A stretch of DNA of 64,000 bases from NCBI RefSeq assembly GCF_018736085.1, contig NZ_CP076134.1, positions 1,188,501 through 1,252,500 of the forward strand. Direction: 5' to 3'. A program made the position numbers and the translations under genes. Origin of the DNA: Bradyrhizobium sediminis (GTDB lineage: Bacteria; Pseudomonadota; Alphaproteobacteria; Rhizobiales; Xanthobacteraceae). Shown one piece after another: positions 16,307 through 25,665 of this stretch (its first letter is position 1; each line of letters begins with the position of its first letter). The notes under the pieces were generated by a model, which was not told the DNA's origin, did not search any database, and was given only the letters and a program-made list of their open reading frames with translations.

Positions 16307-18043
16307 TCAGGCCGCGATAGCGTTCAATTCACTAACCAACGCAGACAGCGTCTTTGCATCAGCGACAGCGCGGACGATCATCGGCTCGGCGCGGCCGCGG
16401 ATCGTGACTTCGTGCTGCGGCAGGCAATCTGCCGCAAGGCCGCCGGTGACGCGAACTTCTTCCGAAATGACGGCCTCGCAGGCGAGGGACTTCGTCATAT
16501 CCTGCAGCCGCGCGGCGACATTGACCGCGTCGCCGAGCGCGGTGAACACCATGTGATCGCGGTAGCCGATGTCGCCGATGATCACCTCGCCGCCGTGAAT
16601 GCCGATGCCGAAGCGGATCGGCTCTTGCAGGTCGTGGCTGAGAAATTGATTCAATTCGTCGATATTGGCGGCGATCAGGCTTGCGGCCTTGAGCGCCTGT
16701 CGGCAGGCGGTTTGCGGATCCGTCCCGAGTCCGAACAGCGCCAGCTGTCCGTCGCCGACGAACTGATTGGGCTGACCGCCGCATTCCATCACCGCCTGCG
16801 AGACCGCGCCGAGGAAGCGGTTGACGATGAAGACAGTGTCGAACGGCAACCGCTTTTCCGCGAGCTTGGTCGAGCCGCGCATGTCCACGAACATGCTGAC
16901 GAGATAGCGTTCCTCGCCGATGCGGGACGGACTTGAAGTCCGCAAGGTCGCCGCCGTGATCTGCGGCAGGAAGATCTGGAAGAAGGATAGATCGGCTTCC
17001 GGCCTGAGCTGGCAGGCGAGGCGGATGGCCGGATCCGCGCCGGCCCCGACGCGGTTCAGCACGAACGCTTCGCGCTTGGAGGGCTCCGGCAGCGACGCGC
17101 AGTCGCCGATCACGCGAATGCGGCAGGTGGAGCAGCGGGCGCGCCCGCCGCAGACGCTGGCATGCGGGACATTATTGCGCAGGCTGGCCTCGAGCACGCT
17201 GAGCCCCTTCGGCACGCGAACCGTTTTGCCATTGCCATAGGACAGGCTGACCATGCCGGCCCGGCGTTCGTTGATGGCGCGTACGCCCCTTGCCAACATC
17301 ACAAATCCCAACAGGCCGAGATAGCCGATCAGGAAATAATCCTCGATGCTCTTCAGTACGGCTTGTTCGGCTTGTGTGCCGACCTGCCGGGGCGTGAGAT
17401 TTTCCGCCCTCCATTCCTTGCTGTCGTTGTCGACGACGGTTCGCCCGGCCTGATAGAGCCCGAGCATGGCCAGCGCCGGAACCAGCACCGCCGCCGCAAG
17501 CAGAAATGGCGCCGCGTTCTTGTAGAACGCTTTCATCCGCAGCCAGAAATAAAGACCGATGCAGCCATGGACCCAGGCGACGGTCATGACCGCGAGCATC
17601 AGCCAGATCTTGTACGGCCACACGATCCAGTACGCAAAAAGTACCTGCGGATAGAGCTTTTCGTGTGCGAACAGCGTCTGGCCGAGCCGCACGCCGGCAA
17701 TGTGGGTGATGATGAGCGCCGGAATGCTCAGGCCGAGCACGAGTTGCAGGGGCTCGATCGCCTTCCAGCGGAATTGCCGACGCTCGTAGAGCGCCCAGAG
17801 GCCGAGACCGGCATGGACCAGTGCCGCGGTGTAAAACAGCATGGCGACCGGGAGAAATTGCCAGAACAGGGTGTGGAAATAGACCCCATCGGCCAGCGCC
17901 TCCATCGAGATATTGCCGAGCGCGTGATTGAGGAAGTGGCTGACCAGATAGGCGAACAATACCAGTCCGCAGCCGAGCCGGATTTGCCGGACGCTGATGC
18001 CGCGGATGAATTTCATGAGCGCTTCCGGGGATAGTGAGGCCAT
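16307..18043 (-). CDS. membrane class III cyclase with cytochrome-b-like and 2Fe-2S domains
   Basis: 578 residues (Met10 at 18016 is an alternative). Residues 20-200 hold about five membrane helices with histidines in four of them: His36 (LVSHFLNH), His77 (LVHAGLGLW), His114 (ITHIAG), His159 (WVHGCIGLYFW), the spacing seen in diheme cytochrome b subunits. A sixth helix lies at 235-252. Residues 264-360 are a plant-type ferredoxin domain with Cys298, Cys304, Cys307 and Cys344. From 378 comes a class III nucleotidyl cyclase domain with metal Asp387 (SMFVDMRGSTKLAE), FVGDGQLALFG and TALGDAVNVAARLQ. The build implies cAMP (or cGMP) synthesis controlled by electron flow across the membrane. Monocistronic. 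Confidence 0.9.
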   Translation of the reverse strand: MASLSPEALMKFIRGISVRQIRLGCGLVLFAYLVSHFLNHALGNISMEALADGVYFHTLFWQFLPVAMLFYTAALVHAGLGLWALYERRQFRWKAIEPLQLVLGLSIPALIITHIAGVRLGQTLFAHEKLYPQVLFAYWIVWPYKIWLMLAVMTVAWVHGCIGLYFWLRMKAFYKNAAPFLLAAAVLVPALAMLGLYQAGRTVVDNDSKEWRAENLTPRQVGTQAEQAVLKSIEDYFLIGYLGLLGFVMLARGVRAINERRAGMVSLSYGNGKTVRVPKGLSVLEASLRNNVPHASVCGGRARCSTCRIRVIGDCASLPEPSKREAFVLNRVGAGADPAIRLACQLRPEADLSFFQIFLPQITAATLRTSSPSRIGEERYLVSMFVDMRGSTKLAEKRLPFDTVFIVNRFLGAVSQAVMECGGQPNQFVGDGQLALFGLGTDPQTACRQALKAASLIAANIDELNQFLSHDLQEPIRFGIGIHGGEVIIGDIGYRDHMVFTALGDAVNVAARLQDMTKSLACEAVISEEVRVTGGLAADCLPQHEVTIRGRAEPMIVRAVADAKTLSALVSELNAIAA

Positions 18044-18156
18044 CTGGTGCTGTCGAATAATCCTGCGGTTCTGCCGATGTTAGTGGGGGAACGGCCCGGA
18101 CGCCATGGGGAGTTGCTGCAAGTTGACACCCCCACCGGAGTCGGAGAGAAAGCGCC

Positions 18157-19863
18157 GTGACGATCACCCCGCCCGATCAGGCCAGCGCCAGGCTGGCCAG
18201 TCCTGCCTCTCGGCAACTGCTCGCGGTTGCCGCCGTCATCGTGGCGATGACGGCGATGCGGTTGATCTACGCAAGCGCGATCGATCTGCGCACAGACGAG
18301 GCCTACTACTGGACCTGGTCGAAGGAGGGCGTGCCGTCCTTCCTCGATCATCCCCCCGTCATTGCGTGGTTCATCCGCTTCGGCACCGCCATCTTCGGCG
18401 ACACCAATCTGGGCGTGCGGTTTGCCGGCATACTGGCGATGCTGGTCACGCAGCTCCTGCTTGCCGATATCGTCCGGCGCGTGACCCATGACGTCCGCGC
18501 GGTTGCGCTGGCGTTGCTGATGCCGGAGGCCGCGCTCTATTACGGGCTGCTGATGGCCAAGGTCTCGCCCGACGTGGCAATGATCCCGTTTGCAGTGGCG
18601 ATGATCTGGGCGTTGGTCCGGCTCGCCGAGAGTAACGATGCGCGCTGGTGGCTGGCCGCGGGTGTCTTCGCCGGGCTGGCGCTCTCATCGAAATTCACCG
18701 CCGTGATGCTGCTTCCGGCGGTCGCGGCCTTCATGCTGGTGCCGAAATGGCGCGGCCGCTGGCTGGCGAGCCCGTATCCGTGGCTCGCGGCGTTGATTGC
18801 GGTCGTGGTGTTTCTGCCGGTCCTGATCTGGAACTATCAGCACGACTGGGCCTCGTTCCGCTTCCAGCTGGTGCGTGCCACAGCGAGCCATGCATTGTCG
18901 CTTCGTACTGTCGGGGACTATATCGGGCTGCAGTTCGGGCTGGTCGGGTTCATCCTGCTGCCGGTGGTCTTGTCGGGCGTGGCGCTGACGGCGTGGCGGG
19001 GATACCGCCGGGGCGATGCGGTGGCCATTCTGCTGTCGACCGCCGTCATCGTTCCGTTCGGTTACTTCTTCTGGAAATCGCTGTCCTTAAGGGTCGGCGA
19101 TACCTGGCCGATGTTCATGTGGCCGGTCGGATTTGCCGCCGCGGCCATCAACATCGCGATGCTGCCGCGCGACGGTTTTTCGGCATGGATGATCCAGTCA
19201 ACGATGGCTTGGGCGAAGGTGGCGATCGCCTCCGGGATCATCTTCGTCGTTGCGGTGTTTCTCTATTACGTCGTCGGTCCCTGGAATTTCATCGGCCGGG
19301 CCGACCCGATCGGCGGCGAGGCGGGCTATGAGCAGGTGGTCGAGCGGGCGCAGGCGCAATTGCAGAAGACCGGCGCGACCTGGATCGCCACCACGGACTA
19401 CCGGACCTACGCCATGCTGCGCTGGTTCTTCAAAGACCGCGTGCCGGTCATTCAGATCAACGAGCGCGGCAGGTTCGAAGGCTTCCGCGATCCCGGCATG
19501 AATGCGATCCGGGGCCACGCCGGCCTCTATGTCGGGCGCGAGCCCGACAACATCAGCCCGGTATGGCGGTCGACGACCGCGATCAGGGAGCCGCTCGAAC
19601 GGGTCGAGCGCAGCTGGCGCGGCATCGTGATGGATACCTATGCGCTTGAAAAACTCACCGGCTGGACGCCGGAGCTGTCGCCGCCAAAGGACTCGCCGCT
19701 CTACCGCCCGCGGGTGCTGGCAGGCGATGATCAGCCGCTATTCCGCGGCCCAAACGAAATGGCAGATCAGCCGCCCGCCTTATTTCTGACCGCTTCCATT
19801 CAGACCTCGTTCAGTGGCAAGCTAGATAATCTGCATCGGCTCCTTATCGCGGGATTCTCATGA
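18157..19863 (+). CDS. glycosyltransferase family 39 membrane protein
   Basis: 568 residues from GTG at 18157. Many hydrophobic helices and the conserved acidic pair of GT-C enzymes in the first outer loop (IDLRTDEAYYWTW) followed by FLDHPPVIAWFIRFGT, which is the ArnT/PMT-like signature. KVSPDVAMIPFAVAMIWALV and ALSSKFTAVMLLP are further family blocks. It should transfer a sugar from a polyprenyl-phosphate donor to an envelope acceptor on the periplasmic face. Its stop overlaps the start of the pseudo-caspase gene by four bases (ATGA), so the two products are made together. Confidence 0.9.
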   Translation: MTITPPDQASARLASPASRQLLAVAAVIVAMTAMRLIYASAIDLRTDEAYYWTWSKEGVPSFLDHPPVIAWFIRFGTAIFGDTNLGVRFAGILAMLVTQLLLADIVRRVTHDVRAVALALLMPEAALYYGLLMAKVSPDVAMIPFAVAMIWALVRLAESNDARWWLAAGVFAGLALSSKFTAVMLLPAVAAFMLVPKWRGRWLASPYPWLAALIAVVVFLPVLIWNYQHDWASFRFQLVRATASHALSLRTVGDYIGLQFGLVGFILLPVVLSGVALTAWRGYRRGDAVAILLSTAVIVPFGYFFWKSLSLRVGDTWPMFMWPVGFAAAAINIAMLPRDGFSAWMIQSTMAWAKVAIASGIIFVVAVFLYYVVGPWNFIGRADPIGGEAGYEQVVERAQAQLQKTGATWIATTDYRTYAMLRWFFKDRVPVIQINERGRFEGFRDPGMNAIRGHAGLYVGREPDNISPVWRSTTAIREPLERVERSWRGIVMDTYALEKLTGWTPELSPPKDSPLYRPRVLAGDDQPLFRGPNEMADQPPALFLTASIQTSFSGKLDNLHRLLIAGFS

Positions 19864-22775
19864 AGCATCAGCGCAAATTCCTGTTGGTCTTGTTCTCGGT
19901 GCTTCTTTTCTGGGATTTGGCCTTGGCCAGCGCCCATGCGGCGGAAACGCGCATCGCGCTGGTCGTCGGCAACGCAAATTACTCAGCGGGAGCCCTTCCG
20001 ACACCCGCCAACGATGCCGGTTTGATCGCGCAAACCCTTCAGGCTGCCGGCTTCGACGTGGTCGGGGTTCGCGACCTCGATCAGGATTCCCTGCGCAAGA
20101 CGTTCCGCGATTTTATCGCCAAGGTCTCCGCGGCAGGCCCCGATACGGTGTCATTCGTCTACCTCAGCGGCTACGGATTGCAGCTGGAAGGCGAAAACTA
20201 CTTTGTGCCGACGGACGCGAACATTGCACGTGATGCGAATGTCTCCTCCGAGGCGTTGCGCATTTCGGACTACACCAAGCCGCTTGCAGCTCTCGGCATC
20301 AAGGCAAACATCATCGTTCTTGATGCTGCTCGAGCCAACCCGTTTGCGAAATCCGGCTCCCCGCTTGCGGGCGGGTTGGCCCTTGTCGAGCCGGAACCCG
20401 GAACTCTGATCGCCTTCAACGCGGCGCCGGGAACGGTCGTGCAGAACGAGGCCGGTCCGTATTCGCCTTACGCCCAGGCACTTGCGGAGATGATGCGCGA
20501 GGGCGGCCTTCCGGTGGCAGACCTGTTCAGCCGGGTCCGTCTTCGGGTGAACGAGATCACCAAGGGCGCGCAAGTGCCATGGAATGCTTCAAAGCTGCAG
20601 GCGCCGTTTTACTTCTTTGAGCGGGCGCCGGATGCGCCTCCGCCCCAGGTTTCGCCCGAGCAGTCTTCAACGATCCGCTCGAAACCGATCCGTGATTTTG
20701 ACGCGCGGGATGCCTATCTCGCGGCCCTCGATCGCGACAATCTGCAGGACTATGAAAACTTCCTCGTTGCCTATCCCAACGATCCGATGGCTCGCCGCGT
20801 GCGGGCAATTGTTGCAGCTCGCCGCGAGGCCATAACGTGGCGGCGCAGTCGGAGCGTCGATACGCCAGCCGCTTACTGGTCGTATCTGCGCCGTTATCCG
20901 AACGGCTTTCATGCCAACGATGCGCGACGCCGGCTGGCATATTTGACGGCCGCGCTCGAGCCGCCGCCGAGATTCGAAATCATCAGCTACGACGTGCCTC
21001 CGCCGCCGCCGGAAGAGATCATTTACGTTGAACGGCCGGTGCTGGTTTTCGACGATCCGGATTTCGGATTTGCGCCGCCGCCGCCACCGCCGGTTTTTTT
21101 CCTGCCGCCGCGACCGGTCTATTTCGTGGAGTTGGCTCCGCCGCCGCCGCCGGTCTATGCCTATGTTCTTCCCGTTCCGGTTTATGCGCCGGTACCGGTG
21201 TGGGTCAATCCACCGCGATACGTCGCGCCGCCGCCGAATAACTTCATCTACAACAACATCCACAACACGGTTATCGTCAACAACACGACCAATACCGTGA
21301 CGGTTACCAAGCCAGGCGGACAGACCCAGACACTTACACCGCCGGCGCCACCCCCCGCGTCGCAGCCGCAGCCTCCTGTTGCCGGCGGCAAAATTGCTCC
21401 CGCCGGCGGGGGCGCTGCCGCTTTGCTCGCACCTTCGCTGCCGCCATCGGTGGCGCCGAAAGCGATCCCGGTTCAGACGACAACCCCGCCAAGCACGCCA
21501 TCTCCGGGTCAGGCGCCGCCTGCCGGTGCACCGCCGGCGATCGGCAAGCCTCCGGTCGCGGGTCAGCCGCTGGCTACTCCTTCTCCTTCGCCGCCGGGGC
21601 AAACGGCTCCTCCGGGGCCGGCACCGAAAGCGCTAACAGGACAGCCGCTGCCGGGCGCTGGCGGTCAACTGCTGCCGCCAGCAAGCGGCAAGCCACCGGT
21701 CGCAGGTCAACCGCTGCCTCCTTCCTCGGCTTCACCTGCGCCGGTGCAAACGCCTCTCCCTGGGCAAGCGCCGAAATCGCTGACAGGACAACCGCTGCCC
21801 GGCGCTGGCGGTCAACTGCTGCCGCCAGCAAGCGGCAAGCCACCGGTCGCAGGTCAACCGCTGCCTCCTTCCTCGGCTTCACCTGCGCCGGTGCAAACGC
21901 CTCTCCCTGGGCAAGCGCCGAAATCGCTGACAGGACAACCGCTGCCCGGCGCTGGCGGTCAACCGCTGCCGCCAGTAAGCGGCAAGCCACCGGTCGCGGG
22001 TCAGCCGCTGCCTTCTCCCTCGGCTTCCCCTGTGCCGGGGCAAACGACTCTCCCTGGGCAAGCGCCGAAATCGCTGACAGGACAACCGCTGCCCGGCGCT
22101 GGCGGTCAACCGCTGCCGCCAGTAAGCGGCAAGCCACCGGTCGCGGGTCAGCCGCTGCCTTCTCCCTCGGCTTCCCCTGTGCCGGGGCAAACGACTCTCC
22201 CTGGGCAAGCGCCGAAATCGCTGACAGGACAACCGCCGCCCGGCGCTGGCGGTCAACCGCTGCCGAAGCCACCTGCGGTTACACCCCCAACTTCGCCACC
22301 ACCGCCGCCTGTGGTGCGAGCGCCGCCACCGCCGCCGCCTGTGGTGCGGGCGCCGCCACCGCCGCCGCCTGTGGTGCGGGCGCCGCCACCGCCGCCGCCT
22401 GTGGTGCGGGCGCCGCCACCGCCGCCGCCTGTGGTGCGGGCACCGCCACCGCCGCCGCCTGTGGTGCGAGCACCGCCGCCACCGCCGCCTGTGGTGCGAG
22501 CACCGCCACCGCCGCCGCCTGTGGTGCGGGCGCCGCCACCGCCGCCGCCTGTGGTGCGGGCGCCGCCGCCACCGCCGCCTGTGGTGCGGGCACCGCCACC
22601 ACCGCCGCCTGTGGTGCGGGCGCCGCCACCGCCGCCGCCGCCTGTGGTGCGAGCACCGCCGCCACCGCCGCCTGTAGTGCGTGCGCCACCACCGCCGCCT
22701 CCGGTTGCGCGACCAGCCCCGCCCGCGGCAGGAAAGCCGTGCGTACTTCCGAACGGTCAACCCTGTCCTCGATGA
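19860..22775 (+). CDS. caspase-fold protein lacking catalytic residues, with proline-rich repeat tail
   Basis: 971 residues. Signal peptide to about 27 (SAHAAETR). Residues 29-255 are a caspase-like (peptidase C14) fold: RIALVVGNANYSAGALPTPANDA, LIAQTLQAAGFDV, and VSFVYLSGYGLQLEGENYFV. Active relatives read SGHG and DACR at the two catalytic spots; here they are SGYG (Tyr105) and DAAR (Ala157), so both His and Cys are gone. After a linker with Pro-rich and Asn-rich segments (NNFIYNNIHNTVIVNNTTNT) come five 49-residue repeats and then about thirteen VVRAPPPPPP decapeptides. Probably an exported, non-proteolytic scaffold or binding protein working with the coupled GT39 enzyme. Confidence 0.9.
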   Translation: MKHQRKFLLVLFSVLLFWDLALASAHAAETRIALVVGNANYSAGALPTPANDAGLIAQTLQAAGFDVVGVRDLDQDSLRKTFRDFIAKVSAAGPDTVSFVYLSGYGLQLEGENYFVPTDANIARDANVSSEALRISDYTKPLAALGIKANIIVLDAARANPFAKSGSPLAGGLALVEPEPGTLIAFNAAPGTVVQNEAGPYSPYAQALAEMMREGGLPVADLFSRVRLRVNEITKGAQVPWNASKLQAPFYFFERAPDAPPPQVSPEQSSTIRSKPIRDFDARDAYLAALDRDNLQDYENFLVAYPNDPMARRVRAIVAARREAITWRRSRSVDTPAAYWSYLRRYPNGFHANDARRRLAYLTAALEPPPRFEIISYDVPPPPPEEIIYVERPVLVFDDPDFGFAPPPPPPVFFLPPRPVYFVELAPPPPPVYAYVLPVPVYAPVPVWVNPPRYVAPPPNNFIYNNIHNTVIVNNTTNTVTVTKPGGQTQTLTPPAPPPASQPQPPVAGGKIAPAGGGAAALLAPSLPPSVAPKAIPVQTTTPPSTPSPGQAPPAGAPPAIGKPPVAGQPLATPSPSPPGQTAPPGPAPKALTGQPLPGAGGQLLPPASGKPPVAGQPLPPSSASPAPVQTPLPGQAPKSLTGQPLPGAGGQLLPPASGKPPVAGQPLPPSSASPAPVQTPLPGQAPKSLTGQPLPGAGGQPLPPVSGKPPVAGQPLPSPSASPVPGQTTLPGQAPKSLTGQPLPGAGGQPLPPVSGKPPVAGQPLPSPSASPVPGQTTLPGQAPKSLTGQPPPGAGGQPLPKPPAVTPPTSPPPPPVVRAPPPPPPVVRAPPPPPPVVRAPPPPPPVVRAPPPPPPVVRAPPPPPPVVRAPPPPPPVVRAPPPPPPVVRAPPPPPPVVRAPPPPPPVVRAPPPPPPVVRAPPPPPPPVVRAPPPPPPVVRAPPPPPPVARPAPPAAGKPCVLPNGQPCPR
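21633..22270 (+). repeat. 147-bp tandem repeats inside the pseudo-caspase gene
   Basis: The phrase encoding LTGQPLPGAGGQ recurs at about 21634, 21781, 21928, 22075 and 22222, exactly 147 bases apart. The second and third units, and the fourth and fifth, are nearly identical at DNA level, which points to recent duplication. Confidence 0.92.
22306..22710 (+). repeat. 30-bp tandem repeats encoding VVRAPPPPPP
   Basis: About thirteen near-identical 30-base units (GTGGTGCGGGCGCCGCCACC core) run in phase; one unit carries an extra proline codon near 22635. The last unit decays to VARPAPP before the stop. Confidence 0.93.
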
Positions 22776-22932
22776 CTTGGGAGCGCGCTTGAGATTGGAG
22801 CCGCGGCACAACGCGATGAGAGTTCAAGGAAAGACCGCGAAAGAAGTGCATCTCTCTTCGGGCGCTTCCGAAGATAATTGGTCCGCTCGATCGCAGCAAT
22901 TTCCGGCGCTCGGCCTGAACAAGATCAAAGCT

Positions 22933-22961
22933 GGCCATCCCTTGGGGTGGCCTTCTTGTTT
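22933..22961 (+). terminator. probable intrinsic terminator after the GT39/pseudo-caspase operon
   Basis: GGCCATCCC, a two-base loop, GGGGTGGCC with one G-T pair, followed by TTCTTGTTT. It lies about 160 bases after the stop codon and just before the convergent YcjF-like gene. Confidence 0.65.
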
Positions 22962-22987
22962 GGCTTAGGAAATCGCGCCGGAATCTC

Positions 22988-24019
22988 TCACCCCTCGCCG
23001 TCGCGTTTGCGCAACAAATCCCTGGCGAGGTCCGCGAGCGCGGGACGCGGCAGGGCGGTGAACGGCAGCGGGCGGGTGACGTCGATGGCGGCAAGCCCGA
23101 GCCGCGCGGTCAGCAGCCCGTTCAGGACGCCTTCGCCGAGCCGCTGCGACAGCTTGGCCGCGATGCCGTGGCCGAGCACCTGCTGAATCAGGCTGTCGCT
23201 CGCCGCCATGCCGCCGGTGATGGCGAGGTGCGCGATGACGTGGCGCATCAGCCTGAGCATGCCGAGCGCGCCCGGCCGTCCGCCGTAGAGCAGCGCGAGC
23301 TGCCGGATCAGCCGCAGCGACGCCACGAAGACAAACAGCACGTCGAACAGCGCGCGCGGGCTGACAGCGGTGACGATCGAGACGCGCTGCGCGGCCGATG
23401 AGACCAGCCGGCGCGCCTCCTGATCGAGCGGCATCATCAGTTCGCGCTCCGCCAGCCGGATCATGTCGGCGCCGTCGATGATGTCGCCGGCATGGCCCTG
23501 CAATGCGGCGCGGGCCCGCGCCAGATGCGGGTTCTGGTGCGCAAGGCCGAGGAGATCGCGGACGATGGCGCGGCTTTCCGTGCGATCGTCGCTGACGAGC
23601 ACGGCGCCGGCGCGCAGATGCAGTTTTTCGATTGTGGCAAGCCGCGCCAGCCCGAAGGCTTCGCGCGCGATAACGATCGCAAGCGCCAGCGCGGCGGCGA
23701 TGGCAAAGGCCAGTCCGACAATGCCGAGGCTCTCGCTGCGTGCGAACAGGTCTTCGATCAGGCGGGTCACGCCCAGCCCGAGGCCGAGCAGGGTCAACCC
23801 ACCGACCGCGCTCCAGAACACCATGCCCCAGCGAAAACGGCGCTGCACGGGAACGAGCGGCGCCTCGACCGGGACCGGCAGCAGCGAGGGATCCGCTTCC
23901 GGCCTGACATGCACGGTGCCGCGGGACGGGCGGCTTGAATCGTCCGGATCCGTCACGATGACGGCGGGGTCGTCGAGCTTGAAGGTCGCCGGCCGCCGGT
24001 GATGGGGACGCTCGCTCAT
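22988..24019 (-). CDS. YcjF-like membrane protein (TIGR01620 / UPF0283)
   Basis: 343 residues from ATG at 24019. A polar N-terminus (RPATFKLDDPAVIVTDPDDS) is followed by two membrane helices at about 72-92 and 105-125 and a long cytoplasmic domain containing RLATIEKLHLRAGAV, SPRALFDVLFVFVASLRLIR and LLTARLGLAAIDVTRPLPF, which are recognisable blocks of the YcjF family. In E. coli ycjF lies with ycjX beside the phage-shock genes. Its start overlaps the stop of the YcjX-like gene by four bases, repeating that pairing. Confidence 0.88.
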   Translation of the reverse strand: MSERPHHRRPATFKLDDPAVIVTDPDDSSRPSRGTVHVRPEADPSLLPVPVEAPLVPVQRRFRWGMVFWSAVGGLTLLGLGLGVTRLIEDLFARSESLGIVGLAFAIAAALALAIVIAREAFGLARLATIEKLHLRAGAVLVSDDRTESRAIVRDLLGLAHQNPHLARARAALQGHAGDIIDGADMIRLAERELMMPLDQEARRLVSSAAQRVSIVTAVSPRALFDVLFVFVASLRLIRQLALLYGGRPGALGMLRLMRHVIAHLAITGGMAASDSLIQQVLGHGIAAKLSQRLGEGVLNGLLTARLGLAAIDVTRPLPFTALPRPALADLARDLLRKRDGEG

Positions 24020-25485
24020 TGCAGTCTGTCTCCGATCAGGAACTGGAGGGCGCGGTCGAGGCGGATATGAGGCAGGGCCGGCTCCTCGGTGCCTTCGTGC
24101 TCGAGCAGGGGCGGACGAAAGCGAAGAAAGCGGAAGTCGGTCTTTTCGGCCGACGCGCTGGAGAGGCCGCGAAAGGCGCCGTCGCCCTTGAACAGGTCTT
24201 CCGGGTCGGCCGGCAGGTCGCCGGGAAAGGTCGCGACCTCGGTGTTGCCGTCGAAGGTTTCGCCGTTTGCGACCTCGCCGGGGGCGGGTGTCCCCAGGAT
24301 CGAAGGCAGTTTGTCCCGGCCGCGCGCGACCTGCGCCTCGCGGGTGGCGCGGACTGCGGCCAGTGCGACGACGTCGATCTCGGCGCCGGTGTCCTCGGCG
24401 CGCGCGGCGGCCTTGCCGACGGTTCGCCGCAGCACCGCCTCGAGGCGGTCGTGGCTGGAATGATGCAGATGATCGGCCTTGGTCGCGGCAAACAGGATGC
24501 GGTCGATCCGTGGCCGGAACAGGGTGCTCAAAAAGGTGCTGCGCCCGATCCTGAAGCAATCCAGGATTCCCGCCAGCGCCGCTTCGAGGTCGTGCAACGC
24601 TTCCGGTCCGGCATTGAAGGCCGAGAGCGCATCGACCAGCACGACTTGGCGGTCGAGCCGCGAGAAATGATCGCGGAAGAACGGACGGACCACGACGTCC
24701 TTATAGGCCTCGTAACGCCGGACCATCATCGCCCACAGCGATCCCTCGGGGGCTGACCCGCCAACCGGCAGGTCGAGCGGCGCGAAGGTCAGCGCCGGGG
24801 TATCGGCGAGATTGCCGGGCATCAGGAAGCGGCCGGGCGGCAGCAGGCTCATGGCGAAACGTTCGTCGCGGCAGGCGCGCAGATAGTCGGTGAACAGCCG
24901 CGCGGCCGTCAGCGCCGCCTGTTCGTCTGCCTGCGCTTCCGCGACCAGGGTGGCGAGATGGCCGTGCCATGGCGCCGCCAGCCCGGCGCGAAGCGGCTCC
25001 CGCGATAGCGCGAGGCTCTCGGCCGACCATTGCTCGTAGCTCTTGTTGAGCAGCGGCAAGTCGAGCAGCCATTCGCCGGGATAGTCGACGATATCGAGGG
25101 TCAGCGTGCGGTCGGCGCCGTTCTGCCGCTGGTAGTCGATCACGAGCCGGAGCTCGCTGATATCGATCGTCGAATTCGGCCAGTGCCGCTCCTCGATCAG
25201 GGTACGAACGTGGTTCTCATAGGCAAAGCGGGGCACCGCGTCGTCGGGCTGCGGCTCCAGCCGGGCGCGGGCGATCCGCCCAGTTGCGAACGGTTCGAAG
25301 ATCGGGAAGCGGCCGCCGCGGGTGAGGCCATGGATCAGCGCGGTGATGAATACGGTCTTGCCGGCGCGTGACAGCCCGGTGACGCCAAGCCGGATCGTCG
25401 GATTGAAAAAATGGTCGCCATAGTCCATCAGGGCCCGCGCCGACAGGCGCGCTTCCTCGACGATATCTTGAAAACTGAGGGCCAT
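24016..25485 (-). CDS. YcjX-like P-loop NTPase (DUF463)
   Basis: 489 residues from ATG at 25485 (MALSFQDIVEEARLSARALM). The open frame extends far upstream, but that part is antisense to other genes. Walker A is GLSRAGKT in IRLGVTGLSRAGKTVFITAL; TLTLDIVDYPGEWLLDLPLL carries a Walker-B/switch-like DxxG variant. FLSTLFRPRIDRILFAATKADHLHH provides the TKAD guanine-type motif, and the C-terminus holds GLSSASAEKTDFRFLRFRPP. DUF463 proteins are predicted GTP-binding membrane-stress proteins with a Ras-like core. Translationally coupled to the YcjF-like gene downstream. Confidence 0.9.
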   Translation of the reverse strand: MALSFQDIVEEARLSARALMDYGDHFFNPTIRLGVTGLSRAGKTVFITALIHGLTRGGRFPIFEPFATGRIARARLEPQPDDAVPRFAYENHVRTLIEERHWPNSTIDISELRLVIDYQRQNGADRTLTLDIVDYPGEWLLDLPLLNKSYEQWSAESLALSREPLRAGLAAPWHGHLATLVAEAQADEQAALTAARLFTDYLRACRDERFAMSLLPPGRFLMPGNLADTPALTFAPLDLPVGGSAPEGSLWAMMVRRYEAYKDVVVRPFFRDHFSRLDRQVVLVDALSAFNAGPEALHDLEAALAGILDCFRIGRSTFLSTLFRPRIDRILFAATKADHLHHSSHDRLEAVLRRTVGKAAARAEDTGAEIDVVALAAVRATREAQVARGRDKLPSILGTPAPGEVANGETFDGNTEVATFPGDLPADPEDLFKGDGAFRGLSSASAEKTDFRFLRFRPPLLEHEGTEEPALPHIRLDRALQFLIGDRLQ

Positions 25486-25665
25486 GCGGGCGGGGAGAGC
25501 TCGGTTTGAGGGAGGCCGTCGGCGGGAGAATGAGGGGAAAGTGGCGATTTGCCGGGCAAAATCAAGTTTCATACTTAGGACGCGATTGCGGCGGAGAAGT
25601 CCGGCTTCGTTGACCTCCCCGGAGGTATGTCTTAACGCTTCGCTACCGAAGCCTGCCGGGGCGCC

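Noticed and set aside
21574..23094. Minus-strand frames of 232 to 310 codons made of Ala- or Arg-rich repeats
   Set aside because: They mirror the proline-rich repeats of the pseudo-caspase gene; the plus-strand frame has the signal peptide and the caspase fold.
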